A DNA stretch of 64,000 nucleotides from NCBI GenBank assembly GCA_022495005.1, contig JAGYXB010000666.1:124001-188000 (forward strand), given 5' to 3'. Below the pieces are notes generated by a model. That model worked only from the letters and a program-made list of their open reading frames with translations. It searched no databases and was not told the DNA's origin. This DNA comes from Rhyacophila brunnea (lineage: Eukaryota > Arthropoda > Insecta > Trichoptera > Rhyacophilidae). Position 1 is the stretch's first letter. Every line of letters begins with the position of its first letter. Position numbers and translations under genes: made by a program. Of the stretch, positions 48,206 through 58,279 are shown piece by piece.

Positions 48206-48909
48206 CAGGGGGGGGGGGGGAAACTTTTTGGACGGAGGGCCAAATTCAAGAATTCAAAATGAGTGGCGGGCCGCAAGTAAAATACCATTTTTAGATATAC
48301 ACTATTTATTAACACGAAAAACAAACATTACAAAAAAATAATGAGAAGAACGAAACCGTTGTACATTTTTGATCATTTTTTAAAATTCAGTTGTTAATTT
48401 TGTAGTTTATATTCGCAAAACTGCTTGTAAATGGGCATCGGAGATATTTAATCGTAAAGATTTTTTATTGAGGTTCATGATCGATAATGTTTGTTCACAT
48501 ATATAGGTTGATCCAAAAATAACGAACTTTTTTCTTGCATAATCTTTAAGTTGGTCGAATTTGTCTGAATTATGGGCATTGTAAAATTTGGAGATTTCTT
48601 CACGACGATGCAATTCGCTTAAATCAGTGTCAAACTGCAGATCAATAATCTCAAGTTGTAGCTATGTCGGTACACTATCAATATCTACTGAAATCGATGT
48701 TCAACGTATAAAATAGTGGATACATAGTGTGAGACGAGTCACAAGGAAGACGTACTGAGATAATACATTTACGAAACAACAAATTCTTCAAATTTTAATC
48801 TATTGTCAATGTTTTTTAAAAAAAATATAAAAAAGTTATTCGTAATCAGAAGTACAATTAATGATGGCGGGCCACATGTGGCCCGCGGCCTGCAGTTTGC
48901 CCTCCCCTG
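48206..48909 (-). mobile_element. hAT element, 704 bp, internally deleted
   Basis: Perfect 8 bp target duplication CTTTATAG at 48198-48205 and 48910-48917. The termini are of the CAGGGG...GCAAACT type. The left end is CAGGG with an expanded G run, then AAACTTTTTGGAC; the right end, inverted, is CAGGGGAGGGCAAACTGCAGG. GGGCC-rich subterminal segments lie on both sides. The interior keeps only the 3' end of a transposase gene (48407-48656, minus). An internal-deletion derivative of a GTF2IRD2/ZBED-like hAT. Confidence 0.85.
48407..48656 (-). pseudogene. hAT transposase C-terminal (dimerisation) fragment
   Basis: Reading from about 48656 down: QLEIIDLQFDTDLSELHRRE, then EISKFYNAHNSDKFDQLKDY and ARKKFVIFGSTYICEQTLS, then IMNLNKKSLRLNISDAHLQA and VLRI before the stop. 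FGSTYICEQ...IMN.NK...L.D.HL...LRI is the C-terminal dimerisation signature of hAT transposases of the ZBED5/GTF2IRD2-like group. The RNase H catalytic core and zinc finger are deleted, so no active enzyme is encoded. The last ~80 codons remain open, suggesting recent decay. Confidence 0.75.
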
Positions 48910-48917
48910 CTTTATAG

Positions 48918-49595
48918 TATATCAATATTTAGTATTAAACTTATTATTTTAAAAAATAACACACTATGCTTATTAAAGGCAATGTATTTTTTCATTCGTA
49001 ATTATTATTATGTATTAATATTATTAATTTGTCAGTAACTATATTATGCAGTTGTTGGCGTATCAGGCGGTTTTTATGAATATATCAGAATACGAATTTT
49101 TTAAATTAACTAACTTTACATCTACTGTTTTAAATAATTGTTTGAAATTTTTATCGTCTACTTAGGTTGGAGGCCACTTTTTGTGTGTTACTATTTTACA
49201 CAATGGCGCGTACATATTTATAAGTACGTGATAGTATTTTTATTTTTATCCCATTTTTTCGTCAACTGTAGCGCTCAAACGAGCAAACACATTAACGCCC
49301 GTCTGTCGGCTGGTCGTTTTCTTTTTGCTCGTCCGACCGTTTAATCGCCATAACAAAATCTACGAGAGGAAACTAAGTGGCGCGCAAGTGTTAAGAATGA
49401 TGTAAGGAACTACGAATTAAACGAGGAGTTAACAACTTGACTTAACAAATATGGTAAATTAAAGGAAGTTTATAAACCCTAGTAAATACCATTGTAAGTA
49501 TGTATTATTTCTTAAAAACGGATGCCTATCAAGAGAATATTGTGGAGTAATATTGAATATTGTATTCAATACTATTAATGTGCCTACATACTGTC
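48918..49595. other. spacer, no gene seen
   Basis: No feature supported. A CGCCCGTCTGTCGGC patch near 49290 is unassigned. Confidence 0.4.
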
Positions 49596-49599
49596 CTGA

Positions 49600-50261
49600 T
49601 CCAGATTACCCTCTGATAAGTAACGAACAAAACACCGAGAGCGTCAACAGCTTCAAGTACCTGGGGGTACACATCACGGGAGATGGAATTTTGTAGAAAG
49701 AGCTCGCTATCCGAATGGGAATGGCTAGAGCAACATTCAACTCGATGCGGAATGTCTGGGACTCACGATTATACTCGGTCAAAACCAAATGCTGCCTATT
49801 CGACGCTTGCATTCTGACGGTGCTGCTTTAAGGTAGCGAATCATGGCACCTTACGAAGGCTCAGGGCAACTGTATTCTGAGCTTTGAAAACAGATGTTTG
49901 CGACGGATACTAGGTGTGCGGTGGTATGACTTTATGAGCAACGAGAAGATAAGAGAACGCACCAAGCAGCCTCTTATCACACCGAGAGTGAAGAGGCGAC
50001 GTTAGACCTGTCTCGGCCACGTGCTGTAGATGCCAGAGGGGAACCTCAACCTGGGTTGCCTGTTATTCAAGCCGACCGGATTCCGGCGTCCTGGAAGGCC
50101 ACTAAATACTATCTACAGAGTGTATACGGCGGAGCTACGGGATGCTGGTTTGACCTGGAATGAAGCAAGAAGACTGGCGAGCGACAGGGATTCTTGGAGG
50201 CGCCGCGTGGTGTCCATATGCTCCAGCTAAGGGGCGGATATGGGCAAAGAAGAAGAAGAAG
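49600..50261 (+). pseudogene. LINE C-terminal fragment with four stops in one frame
   Basis: One frame from 49622 to the stop at 50230 reads EQNTESVNSFKYLGVHITGD, later RATFNSMRNVWDSRLYSVKT, GSESWHLTKAQGNCILSFEN, RCLRRILGVRWYDFMSNEKI, then PTGFRRPGRPLNTIYRVYT and AELRDAGLTWNEARRLASDR. YLG, the YGSESW-type box (Y replaced by a stop), RCLRRILG and the GLTWNEARRLA tail are hallmarks of the post-catalytic part of LINE reverse transcriptase ORFs. Four in-frame stops but no frameshift are visible. A GAAGAAGAAG tail follows. A minus-strand relative lies at 14415-14762. Confidence 0.75.
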
Positions 50262-50835
50262 TATGTAAAAGGGAAGAACTTCTTTAAGTCGGTTCAACCC
50301 TTTGTTAGACCGGTCGACCATCGCGACATGATACTATCTACGAGAGAAAATTTCTCAGCCTTTAAAAAGTTTGCGGCATTTTACGGCGAGCGAGAAGGTA
50401 TTTTCTAAATGGGAATTGATTGTCATACATTATATCGAAGTAGGAATCATGCACATTCTAGTGCACGCCAACCAAGGTAATAGAAAGATGCTCCTGGGAC
50501 ACTTCCAGTACAACTATGAAGAGCGCCTAACGTTTGTTACGCCACGGTATATGCCTGCATAGCTGGCGTGGAGACGTACCGGCTGGTGTAAGGAGAAGCA
50601 AGTACGTATCTTGTTAAATAATACTTCATCAAGCTTTTCTATATGAATGTAAGGATTATAAAAATATAATATGGAACTGATTGCTCATTATTTCATATTT
50701 TTTTTTTGCAAAAGTGACACTTACATTAAGTAAGTATATAAAACTGCCATTAAAATATAAAATAAGTAAGTATTTCGAAAGTTACATTATTACATTTTTT
50801 TTAAATGTAGGTATGTATTCATATAATAATATTAC
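50262..50835. other. spacer, no supported gene
   Basis: The first half is less AT-rich and has short frames such as 50371-50562 (HILVHANQGNRKMLLGHFQY). It has no recognised domain. It may be older transposon sequence. Confidence 0.3.
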
Positions 50836-50840
50836 TCTTC

Positions 50841-51085
50841 TTGGTCGTTCACTCATGGCTGAGGATCATGACCAAATTTGAATTTCGCTATCCTTTGAGC
50901 GACCAAGACTTTTCATCCTTCTCGATCTTCCGCTTCTTTCAGAGCAGAATGGATGGTGCCCCCAGTCGGCTCTTTCACTTGGTTGCTCCAGCGCGCAGAC
51001 GCTTTTCTTCTGCTTTGCCTTCCCTGAAGACCACCCAAAACTACCAGTCTCTCCAGGTTGTCCGGTCCGCGCCTGATAATATGTC
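50841..51085 (-). pseudogene. LINE C-terminal fragment with one stop
   Basis: The minus strand reads FGHIIRRGPDNLERLVVLGG, LQGRQSRRKASARWSNQVKE, PTGGTIHSALKEAEDREG, stop, KVLVAQRIAKFKFGHDPQP, stop. The GHI.R..DNLERLVV, RWSNQVK and AEDRE motifs and the GHDPQP end are typical of an insect LINE ORF terminus. The single premature TGA replaces the expected tryptophan. A more decayed copy is at 8818-9045, in inverse orientation. Confidence 0.7.
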
Positions 51086-51113
51086 CAAAAAATACTATTA
51101 CATATCATATTAA

Positions 51114-51775
51114 CATTAATACATGTGAAAATGAATACAGACTAAATAATTAGATATAGATGCAATTTTGCAAAGTGAAGCACGTTAATAAATAAGTCCA
51201 TGTTCATTAAGATATAATCGCTACGTCAGATTGTCTGCTATGTTTGATTAAGTCATTTCTCTAAGACAATTTTAAACCTTTGAAAAGGAAACAATGCAAC
51301 GTCGTTTATCCATCGCAGTTCATTACCCTTTATAAATTAATTCACCTGAATCCATTTCATCTCTTGATTAATTAACGCTCAGATTGTATGCAATTTGCAG
51401 TGGGGTTGCTTCGTGCAACATTAAATAAAGGCGCGTATGTACGACTTGCATTAATAACTTAAAACTCAGTGATATTGAAGTCAGCCATGCATAATATTTA
51501 AACGATATTATAGAATATAAATACTCTGTAGATGTTACTGTTAGAATGGCTGTCCTTGAAGAGGTGATTTGATTTATAATAATTAATACTAACACATTAT
51601 GACTGGTATATAATATACTATATACCGAGGATGGCCAGTGCGTCGATCGCTAAGGTGTTTTTGGTCAATTGCGGACATAATAATATATTGTACTATTTCT
51701 TGTTCAAACGAGTCAAAACTACTTAACGTTCCAGCCCTTAAAATCCGCTAGTTCATATCTCTTCTCTTACATATC
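51114..51775. other. AT-rich spacer, no gene seen
   Basis: No feature supported. Confidence 0.4.
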
Positions 51776-51789
51776 ATTATCAAGAAATA

Positions 51790-52215
51790 CAGTCATGCAA
51801 AGAACACAAGTGATGAGCTTAGACTTGGAAAAAATTCTACAGGAAAACATCAATAAAATAAATGTAAACTCCTATTCTATTAATTTGACGAGTCGGTAGA
51901 TTACACGGATATTGCACAACTTACTATGCGTTTTTAATCGATTGGTTTTTAAAGACATGTCTGCTTCAGAAGAATTATTAACAGTTTTACCAATGAAGGA
52001 ATGATCCAAAAGAGAAGATATATTTAAAGTATTTAAGTCGTATATTAATCGTAATCGATTTTTTATTCATAAACTAGTATCGGTAACGACTGATGGAGCT
52101 CCTGCTATGGTTAGAAATCATTTTGGGTTTATTAGTTTATGTAAAAATGAGGAAGCAATAACCAGTTTTATCAGTTATCATTGCATTATACACCAGCAGG
52201 CATGGCTCCCACAAG
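51790..52215 (+). pseudogene. hAT transposase central fragment, frameshifted
   Basis: From about 51887 the frames read DESVDYTDIAQL, then in another frame FKDMSASEELLTVLPMKE, SKREDIFKVFKSYINRNRFF, IHKLVSVTTDGAPAMVRNHF, GFISLCKNEEAITSFISYHC and IIHQQAWLP. DES.D..DIAQL, TTDGAPAM and HCIIHQQ are landmark motifs of the RNase H-like core in ZBED5/GTF2IRD2-like hAT transposases. At least one frameshift and a stop separate the pieces. The family group is the same as the C-terminal fragment at 48407-48656. No TIRs were found around it. Confidence 0.7.
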
Positions 52216-52554
52216 GATGGTCGACCAGTTAAGTGAGAAAAACACAAACCACAAATTTGCTCGAATAGTAAAAAAAAAGTCGTCTGCGGCGGTATTTTCC
52301 TCAAGGAATGTTTACATTTTAAAATACATGGCCGTGCGATGCAATTTGATTTGATATTATGAATATTGCTGTAATTAAATGATAATTCATGTATGTATAG
52401 AATTTATTTTAAGTATGTTTCCTGGCGAAGGGTTGCATGTTACTTGGCAAAAATACAAAATTTCTAATATTTTATATACAGGTAAATTGTGTAACTATGT
52501 CGAAATTACAGTTAACGTGTACTGACTTATTTTTTTTAGAAGTGAAAGACATAA

Positions 52555-52625
52555 TAATATTATATTAGGCCTTCGTATTCTACTCCGGATTCAATCCCGG
52601 TGAGGTCACAATTATATATATACAG
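52555..52625 (+). repeat. possible tRNA-like remnant
   Basis: CCGGATTCAATCCCGG at about 52593 has the form of a T arm with B box (GGATTCAATCC). No A box or paired acceptor is convincing, so it may be only a SINE scrap. Confidence 0.2.
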
Positions 52626-52679
52626 TTTTCTCTAGCCCTGAGTAGTTGTGTGATCGTTTCTATTCGACTTCTATAGTAT

Positions 52680-53190
52680 ATTTCAATTTCAATTTATTTA
52701 TTTTTAACATATTGTGGACATTACAAATTATAAGTTTAAGACGTTCTTAATATGACATTTATAAACAAAGAAATATAAAACAGTATTACATAAAAAAGAT
52801 AGATCAGAATAGACATAATATATAGTAAGTTATTAAAAAGTAGAAATGTGTACATACAAAAAATATAAATTAGATAGGTACAAGGAAGTACACCGGATGA
52901 GTTACGCAGACCCTATTTTAAGAATTTATAAAACAACGTCCACCTATACTCATCCTCACGTAGGTGGAATATATCAACACCCGAAGCAATTTCGTTGAAC
53001 ATAGTTATCGCCCTCCCAATTGGCATTACCAGTGGCAGGTTGGTTCTATACCTTGGGAGAATAAACAACTGATGCTCTCTATTTCTAAGATAGTTATCAG
53101 GGACACACAGGTCAACACTGCCCAGAATGGCAGAGTTCTCATTTATACCTCGTATAAGTCGAAAAAAAGTATTATTTTACTACACTATTA
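52680..53190 (-). mobile_element. 5'-truncated LINE, best-preserved 3' end
   Basis: Contains the open C-terminal coding segment at 52913-53190 and about 230 bp of 3' untranslated sequence. That sequence ends in a T-rich strand (TTTCAATTTATTTATTTTTA) corresponding to the element's A-rich tail. Homologous copies are at 59640-59970 (minus, close), 22130-22330 and 63640-63950 (minus, decayed). Closeness to the 59.6 kb copy suggests relatively recent activity. Confidence 0.7.
52913..53190 (-). pseudogene. C-terminal end of a LINE ORF, no internal stop
   Basis: About 90 codons are open to a TAG at 52913: LIRGINENSAILGSVDLCVP, DNYLRNREHQLFILPRYRTN, LPLVMPIGRAITMFNEIASG, VDIFHLREDEYRWTLFYKFLK. The pattern of a residue-rich LFILPRxRTNL segment followed by a short hydrophobic finish is that of the last domain of insect LINE reverse transcriptase proteins. 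No catalytic motifs are present because the 5' part was lost. It has no start and stands alone, so it is a fragment, not a gene. Confidence 0.65.
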
Positions 53191-53229
53191 TTGTCATTGC
53201 AAATTGGGCCTCATGGCCTGTTAATGTGC

Positions 53230-54395
53230 CTGTATTATATATTATCAAATTTATTTTTTTTAAATTATGTAATTTAATATTCATTTAACAACGTTTGTAA
53301 CAGCGCTTCAAAATCATATAGTGGCATATATGCGTGGATTTCAATTATATATATGTTTTCTAATACTATTTACATATACTATTTATTATGCTATTTTTAA
53401 TTTTTTATGTTTCTTTAAATAATTTACTATCATGAGCATGTTGGGAACAGCGTGAAGAGACCGCACATAAACTAATAGATTATGGGGCTGATACGCGATG
53501 TAATAGGAGTTTGCCAATGCAGTTTAATGACCACAAGGCCTTTCTAAAATTCACTGAATGGAAGAATTTACCAAGTTTGGCAGATCTACATGACAGCAAA
53601 ATGGAATGAGAACAGTAGAAGAAGCAGTGAATAGACTTCAGTCGAAAATTATGATGATGCTGCTTAGCAATATTAAAATGATCTATAATACTTATATTTT
53701 TGTAACTTGATCTAAAAAGTATTTGAATTCTTTAAAAAGTTCAATATAACTGAACTCAAGTATCTATCGCAAAAAGACAAAAACAAAGCAGTCACGTCAT
53801 AATCCCAAGGCACTGCGATCTAACAGGATAAATGCGGTGCATTTATTTCACAGAAATTGTTGGCATAGATTTAAGGATCACTAAAAATACATGCCCTTTA
53901 ATATTACTATTACTACTGTCATATTAAAAAATGGGAAAGTGTAAAATGTATATAACTAGTATGAATGATAATAGTAAAAGAAGTTTAATAATTGTAATGC
54001 ACAATTATCAAACATAGAGTGCCAACTAATTCAATCAATAAAACATGAAGTATTTAGTACTATTAATCTCACAGCTTATAAGATTCGGTTTTCTGCCAAC
54101 TTAACCCTGTGTAAAGAATGCTTTATAAATCATTTATCTACCTCAAATAAAATGTCATTTGTAAACTCGTTGAAATATTAAATTATAATTTTTGGGCGCC
54201 TTAAAATGTGTGTATTTACAAATTAAATATAACAGTATAAAAATAAGAACACAGCTAATCGTTAAAAGTGTCATTTAATTACACACAAACAATTTACATT
54301 GAAATTTAAAATGATACGGAAACATATTAAAATTCTAATACAAATTTGAGAAGCGGTCACTTGGTACAGTACATTAGAGTTTTTGTTGTAAGATG
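53230..54395. other. AT-rich spacer, no gene seen
   Basis: No feature supported, apart from a possible minus-strand poly(A) signal ATTAAA (plus TTTAAT at about 54275) relevant to the candidate exon beginning at 54403. Confidence 0.4.
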
Positions 54396-54402
54396 GTAAT
54401 TA

Positions 54403-54558
54403 TTACTTAGCTTTAAGTGTGATGGCTGGAATCTCATCTTGTCTTCTATCTTTCCGTCCGAAAGAAGAAGCGCCATTCTGCGTTGAAACTGTTATGTCTA
54501 TTATGTTAACCGAGTACGTCCGATCTGAACTGAATCTAATCTTGGAGTGAAATCTTCT
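54403..54558 (-). CDS. candidate 3'-terminal exon of an unidentified gene
   Basis: On the minus strand a pyrimidine-rich tract ending TTATTTCCGCCCAG at about 54559 could be a splice acceptor. An open frame follows: FHSKIRFSSDRTYSVNIIDI, TVSTQNGASSFGRKDRRQDE, IPAITLKAK, stop (TAA). The sequence is GC-richer than its surroundings and uses a balanced, non-repetitive amino-acid mix. A possible ATTAAA lies about 130 bp past the stop. No domain is recognised and no partner exon was found in the window. The open frame extends upstream of the acceptor to a TGA at about 54622, so a plain unspliced frame is also possible. Confidence 0.3.
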   Translation of the reverse strand, partial: RRFHSKIRFSSDRTYSVNIIDITVSTQNGASSFGRKDRRQDEIPAITLKAK

Positions 54559-54599
54559 GGGCGGAAATAAGTTATTTGTTGACAAGACGCTTTCAAAAA

Positions 54600-55615
54600 G
54601 GCGGGAAGAAGCCCCATTGGCTCATTTTTTAACCGTCATTGTTTTAGAAACAAGGTTGACACATACTTTTAACAAGGTTGTGCCAAATTTATTGTTAATT
54701 AAATTAACATTATTTATTTAATTCTGCGTTTGAAAAGTAGACATGTCACGTGAAATGTAACATGACACTACCTACTTTAATACCATCACCTCAATAACCA
54801 TCTTTAACGATATATCTGAATATGATAAACAAGAATATCGTCACTTTCTTGAGTTACATTCAAATTAACAATTTTACTTGTAATTGTATATATTTTTTAG
54901 TATGAATGATAATACTTTCAGTATGAAGTTAAAAACAATTACACACGGATATAGAAAAATCTTTCATGTAATATTTCAGTTCATAAACTGGCATGGATTG
55001 TAAAAAAAATCTTGCTTTTGCGTTTAAATACACAGGTACTAAACAATGATGTATTATAATATATTGTGTACTGAAATATAATATTATCACGTTAAAATTA
55101 TAGATCCACCGACAATTTAATTGACAGAGGTCTTCAAACTTTTTGATCCTGGGGCCACAATGAAAATTTTCAGAAGCACGAATAACTGAAAAATCGTTGA
55201 CCAGATACTTCAACTAACCTTGATGCTTCCTTTAAAAAAATATAATTTTGACGCACATTCTTAGCTGTGGAGTTAATAGTCCTGAAGAATTCTAGAAAGC
55301 TAAGGGTCTGTCATATTTGAAAACGTGCCATACTTTTTCAACGTCTTTACCCTCAACAATTTTGCTGTGAGACGTCTAAAAATAAATGAAAAAAATTAAC
55401 CAATTGTAACTTATAAATTAAAAAGTAATAATTTAAGTGATAAAAAGATTTCGGATTAACACCTAATGCATAAAGAATCTCTATCTATTTTTTTTTAAAT
55501 TTATAATATTTAATTAAATATACATAATTTGAAAACGTCATCTCATGTAGGTATATACTTACTAGAAAAAAATACGACACTCGATGGGACTTGAACTTGT
55601 AATCACTGAATTTGC
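54600..55615. other. AT-rich spacer, no gene seen
   Basis: A 94-codon minus-strand frame (55213-54929) has no recognised domain. TTCAAACTTTTTGATCCTGGGGCC at about 55134 resembles a hAT CAAACTTTTTG terminus, but no mate was found. Confidence 0.35.
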
Positions 55616-55619
55616 GTTA

Positions 55620-55868
55620 GTGTGCTTTTACAATTAAGAAACAGGCATTCTTCTTAATTACGACAATTTTAACCAGTAGTTTTTATATGAAATTGCTAAT
55701 AAGTGTGCTTTTACAATTAAGATACAGGCATTCTTCTTAATTACGACAATTTTAACCAGTAGTTTTTATATGAAATTGCTAATAAGTGTGCTTTTACAAT
55801 TAAGATACAGGCATTCTTCTTAATTACGACAATTTTAACCAGTAGTTCTTATATGAAAATGCTAATAA
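55620..55868. repeat. 83 bp tandem repeat, three copies
   Basis: Three adjacent copies start at 55620, 55703 and 55786 with GTGTGCTTTTACAATTAAG. They are nearly identical (AAGAAACAGG in the first, AAGATACAGG in the other two). Each holds GGCATTCTTCTTAATTACG and ends ATGAAATTGCTAATAA. It is recent: the last two copies are almost the same. Confidence 0.85.
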
Positions 55869-56017
55869 AATTGCGTTAATACTCGTAATATAGGTTATCG
55901 GTTTACTATACTGATTGTGACTAGAAATGCCAGATTGAAATAAAAATTTTACTATTAACAGAACAGAAAAGTATATTTTTGTATGTACGAACATTTTCGA
56001 CAACATATTCTTCTTTT

Positions 56018-56256
56018 GACCATGTCCGATCCTAATAGGATCATATTATGGGCCTCCACAGAGTGGAGGTTTGTATTGTATATGACATATTTTGTTTTTA
56101 CGAGAAATGGATGTCAGCCACTTGCTCAACCTATTAGGTCCATACTCTGACTCATACAAAAATTGAAAACCAATATGTGTACTTGCCAGATCCAGGATTC
56201 AAACATAGGATCATCGATACTATAGACCGGCGCTTAAGCCACGTGGCCATCGTGGG
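56018..56256 (-). mobile_element. tRNA-derived SINE, most complete copy
   Basis: On the minus strand: a tRNA-like unit (GGCCACGTGGCTTAAGCG, a B-box-like TTTGAATCC, TCTGGCAAG), the CATATTGGTTTTCAATTT linker, GACCTAATAGGTTGAGCAAG, TGGCTGACATCC and a core with the hairpin CCTCCACTCTGTGGAGG. It ends ATGATCC...GGACATGGTC. The perfect 7 bp hairpin with a 3-base loop is the most constant part of the family. Related copies: 16213, 17257, 23645, 26170, 31655, 34061. Confidence 0.75.
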
Positions 56257-56431
56257 TATAGCATATTATATAACAACGAAATATTCAATTTTATTAAAAA
56301 AAGATTTATATTTAATCTGATCCTTTAGTGTATTGCTTTAAAACTCAGTGGATGAATATATTATGTGGTATGTCAAAAGCGGGTTTGTCGCTTTCAGATT
56401 CTCTTCTAAAAGGGCAGGGTATTTTGACAAG

Positions 56432-56515
56432 ATGAATCTCGTAGCAGTCGTAGCGGTCGTAGCAATCGTAGAACCAGTTGTAGCACTTGAGGCAAACGTA
56501 GCACCAAATAAATAA
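56432..56515 (+). CDS. 28-codon hydrophobic small ORF, doubtful
   Basis: An ATG in a favourable context (CAAGATGAAT) opens a 27-residue frame, MNLVAVVAVVAIVEPVVALE then ANVAPNK, stop. It looks like a signal peptide but arises from a 9 bp tandem motif (GTAGCAGTC, GTAGCGGTC, GTAGCAATC). It is more likely a short minisatellite than a gene. A spliced secreted peptide with a further exon cannot be excluded. Confidence 0.15.
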   Translation: MNLVAVVAVVAIVEPVVALEANVAPNK

Positions 56516-56739
56516 ATTCGTTATAAAACTAAACGAGTATGTAATTTGATGCTATTTTATAATAAAGCTTAAATCCATACTATATTGTACATATTTAAAT
56601 GGTATTAATATGAAATAATGTTGATTCTATGTAGAAACCGTTAATTATGATAAAAAAATCCACATTTAGTATGTTTCTCGTATAATATATGTTAACAGTT
56701 AAGTATTTAAATGTATACATCTTTATATGTCTCTAATAT

Positions 56740-57030
56740 TTTTACTGCAATCGGAAGGAAATGATAGAGACTAAACGTATTTGAAATAAGGTACTGGAAA
56801 CGGTTACCTACTGAGAGTGTCATGGATGGCCAAACGATCCATGAAGTTTATAATCAGCATACTCCACATTCACGACAGACTTTCCACAGTTAGTCTGCAA
56901 TATTCTCCTATTCTTCAATTGCCAAATACTGACAAGGGCAAAACCGACCCGTATAAAGTTAGTCAGATGGTGAAATTATCGGTTTTATGATCCTTATTCA
57001 TGAAGTCCCGACGAAGAAGAAGAAAATTTT
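56740..57030. other. unassigned repeat-like stretch with GAA end
   Basis: Less AT-rich stretch ending CCCGACGAAGAAGAAGAAAA, a tail like those of LINE fragments at 35645 and 50250. One frame gives RYWKRLPTESVMDGQ, but no LINE motif is clear. Possibly the 3' end of an unidentified LINE. Confidence 0.25.
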
Positions 57031-57141
57031 TTAAATATATTATGTGTAAACATTTTAATAAAAGATGAGATTTTGTATAGAGCAATATGATATTTTATAT
57101 AAACCTACCTAACATAAGCTTTGAAAAGAAGTACATTTTTC

Positions 57142-57187
57142 CATTGGTGATAATATAATATTTTCTCAGAAGTGTTTTCAAAATTAT
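57142..57187 (+). repeat. tail fragment of the tRNA-headed repeat
   Basis: CCATTGGTGATAATATAATA followed by TTTTCTCAGAAGTGTTTTCA repeats the 3' tail found after the tRNA-like unit at 33680-33720 and 57470-57520, without the tRNA-like part. It lies 300 bp upstream of the second full copy in the same orientation. Confidence 0.5.
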
Positions 57188-57319
57188 GTATGGTCAATAA
57201 TTAGAATTTTACATTCTTAAATCTTGTGAATTACTTGTTGAATAAAAAAAAATAGTTAATTAAAAATTATTAACAAGTTCAAGTAAGTCACAACAAAAAA
57301 TCGCCGATCGCCAATAGTA

Positions 57320-57525
57320 GCACAATTTGGAAAATGCTTCCGAGAGTATTAAAAACCATCAGTTAAAATTTGTCGCAATTAAGTATAACTCCTTTAGCAT
57401 AGTTGTCTATGTGCGTGGGCGCGATACCTGAGAGATGCAGGTTTGATTCCTGCGGGGTGTCTTACTTTTTTATATTGGTTATAATATATTTTTTCAGAAG
57501 TGTTTTCAAAATTATGTATGTTAAG
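57320..57525 (+). mobile_element. tRNA-headed repeat, copy 2
   Basis: Aligns with 33505-33727 across leader, tRNA-like unit and tail. The A box reads TAGCATAGTTG and the T arm GCAGGTTTGATTCCTGC. The tail TTGGTTATAATATATTTTTTC continues into CAGAAGTGTTTTCAAAATTA. More decayed than copy 1 in the anticodon region. Confidence 0.6.
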
Positions 57526-57649
57526 TAATATGATATAGTTTTTTCTCGTCTTAAATTATGAATATAATTACTTACAGTTTTTTTGTATTTCAATTTACTT
57601 TTAATGCTGTGAACCATCGCACAATTTTTGTAGTGCTTTATTCGTGTCA

Positions 57650-57870
57650 TCATTATCTTTGATGGCTTGACAGCCCATAGTAGGCTAGTCTCATCCATGA
57701 ACTTCTTCCATCTCCGCCTATTCTACGCCAATATATTCCAGATATCTGCACTGTTTGTTCTGGTATCTTTGTTGATAAAATTTGGCCAATAACATTGGAC
57801 TTGCAAGTACCTGACGGTAGCTGGGAATTGCTCATCCTTGCTACGTGGCCCGAGTATCTAATATATAGGA
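57650..57870 (-). pseudogene. decayed LINE C-terminal fragment
   Basis: The minus strand gives GHVARMSNSQLP (a GHVxRM box) and, further on in another frame, RRRWKKFMDETSLLWAVKPS. Both are patterns of LINE ORF ends. The frame is broken in between. Which LINE family it belongs to is unclear. Confidence 0.45.
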
Positions 57871-57959
57871 GTTTCCGATATAAATTTAAATTTGATTTAT
57901 ATTACAAGTAGATATAATAATATTATAATGTAAACAATAATATAAACCCAAACCTTAAG

Positions 57960-58275
57960 CTGCTAATAATATTTGGCTGCTATGTTCTTTTAATCCTCTT
58001 CTTTACATAGATAGCCACTAAACCACGAGAAAAGAGAGTAAATTAATAGTAAAGAACAAAGAAATTTTGCGTAGCATCAAATCTAGAAAACTGCAGTTGG
58101 TTTATAGGCCAGACGAGAATATATAAGTACAATATTATCAACTAATTATTAAAGAAACAGCGTAAAATGTAGCAGAGTTTGTGGCTTTACAATCTTTGTA
58201 TGAGTGTACCTCCACCAAATTGTTCCGGAAGGAGGCGATAGTCTACAGATCGCACAATTTTGCCTAAGATTTGAA
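57960..58275 (+). pseudogene. decayed LINE fragment, family of the 35.1 kb copy
   Basis: Nucleotide strings AAAGAAATTTTGCGTAGCATCAA, TAGAAAACTGCAGT, GTGTACCTCCACCAAATTGTTCCGG correspond to TTCTACGTAGTATCAAAACC, AGGAAACTACAGTACC and the ELFR segment of the 35.1 kb LINE. There are several deletions and no open frame. Confidence 0.45.
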
Positions 58276-58279
58276 AGAA

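Noticed and set aside
55560..55660. tRNA-like sequence on the minus strand ending GTTCAAGTCCC and a T run
   Set aside because: The B-box-like string is present but no matching A box, T stem or acceptor pairing could be built.
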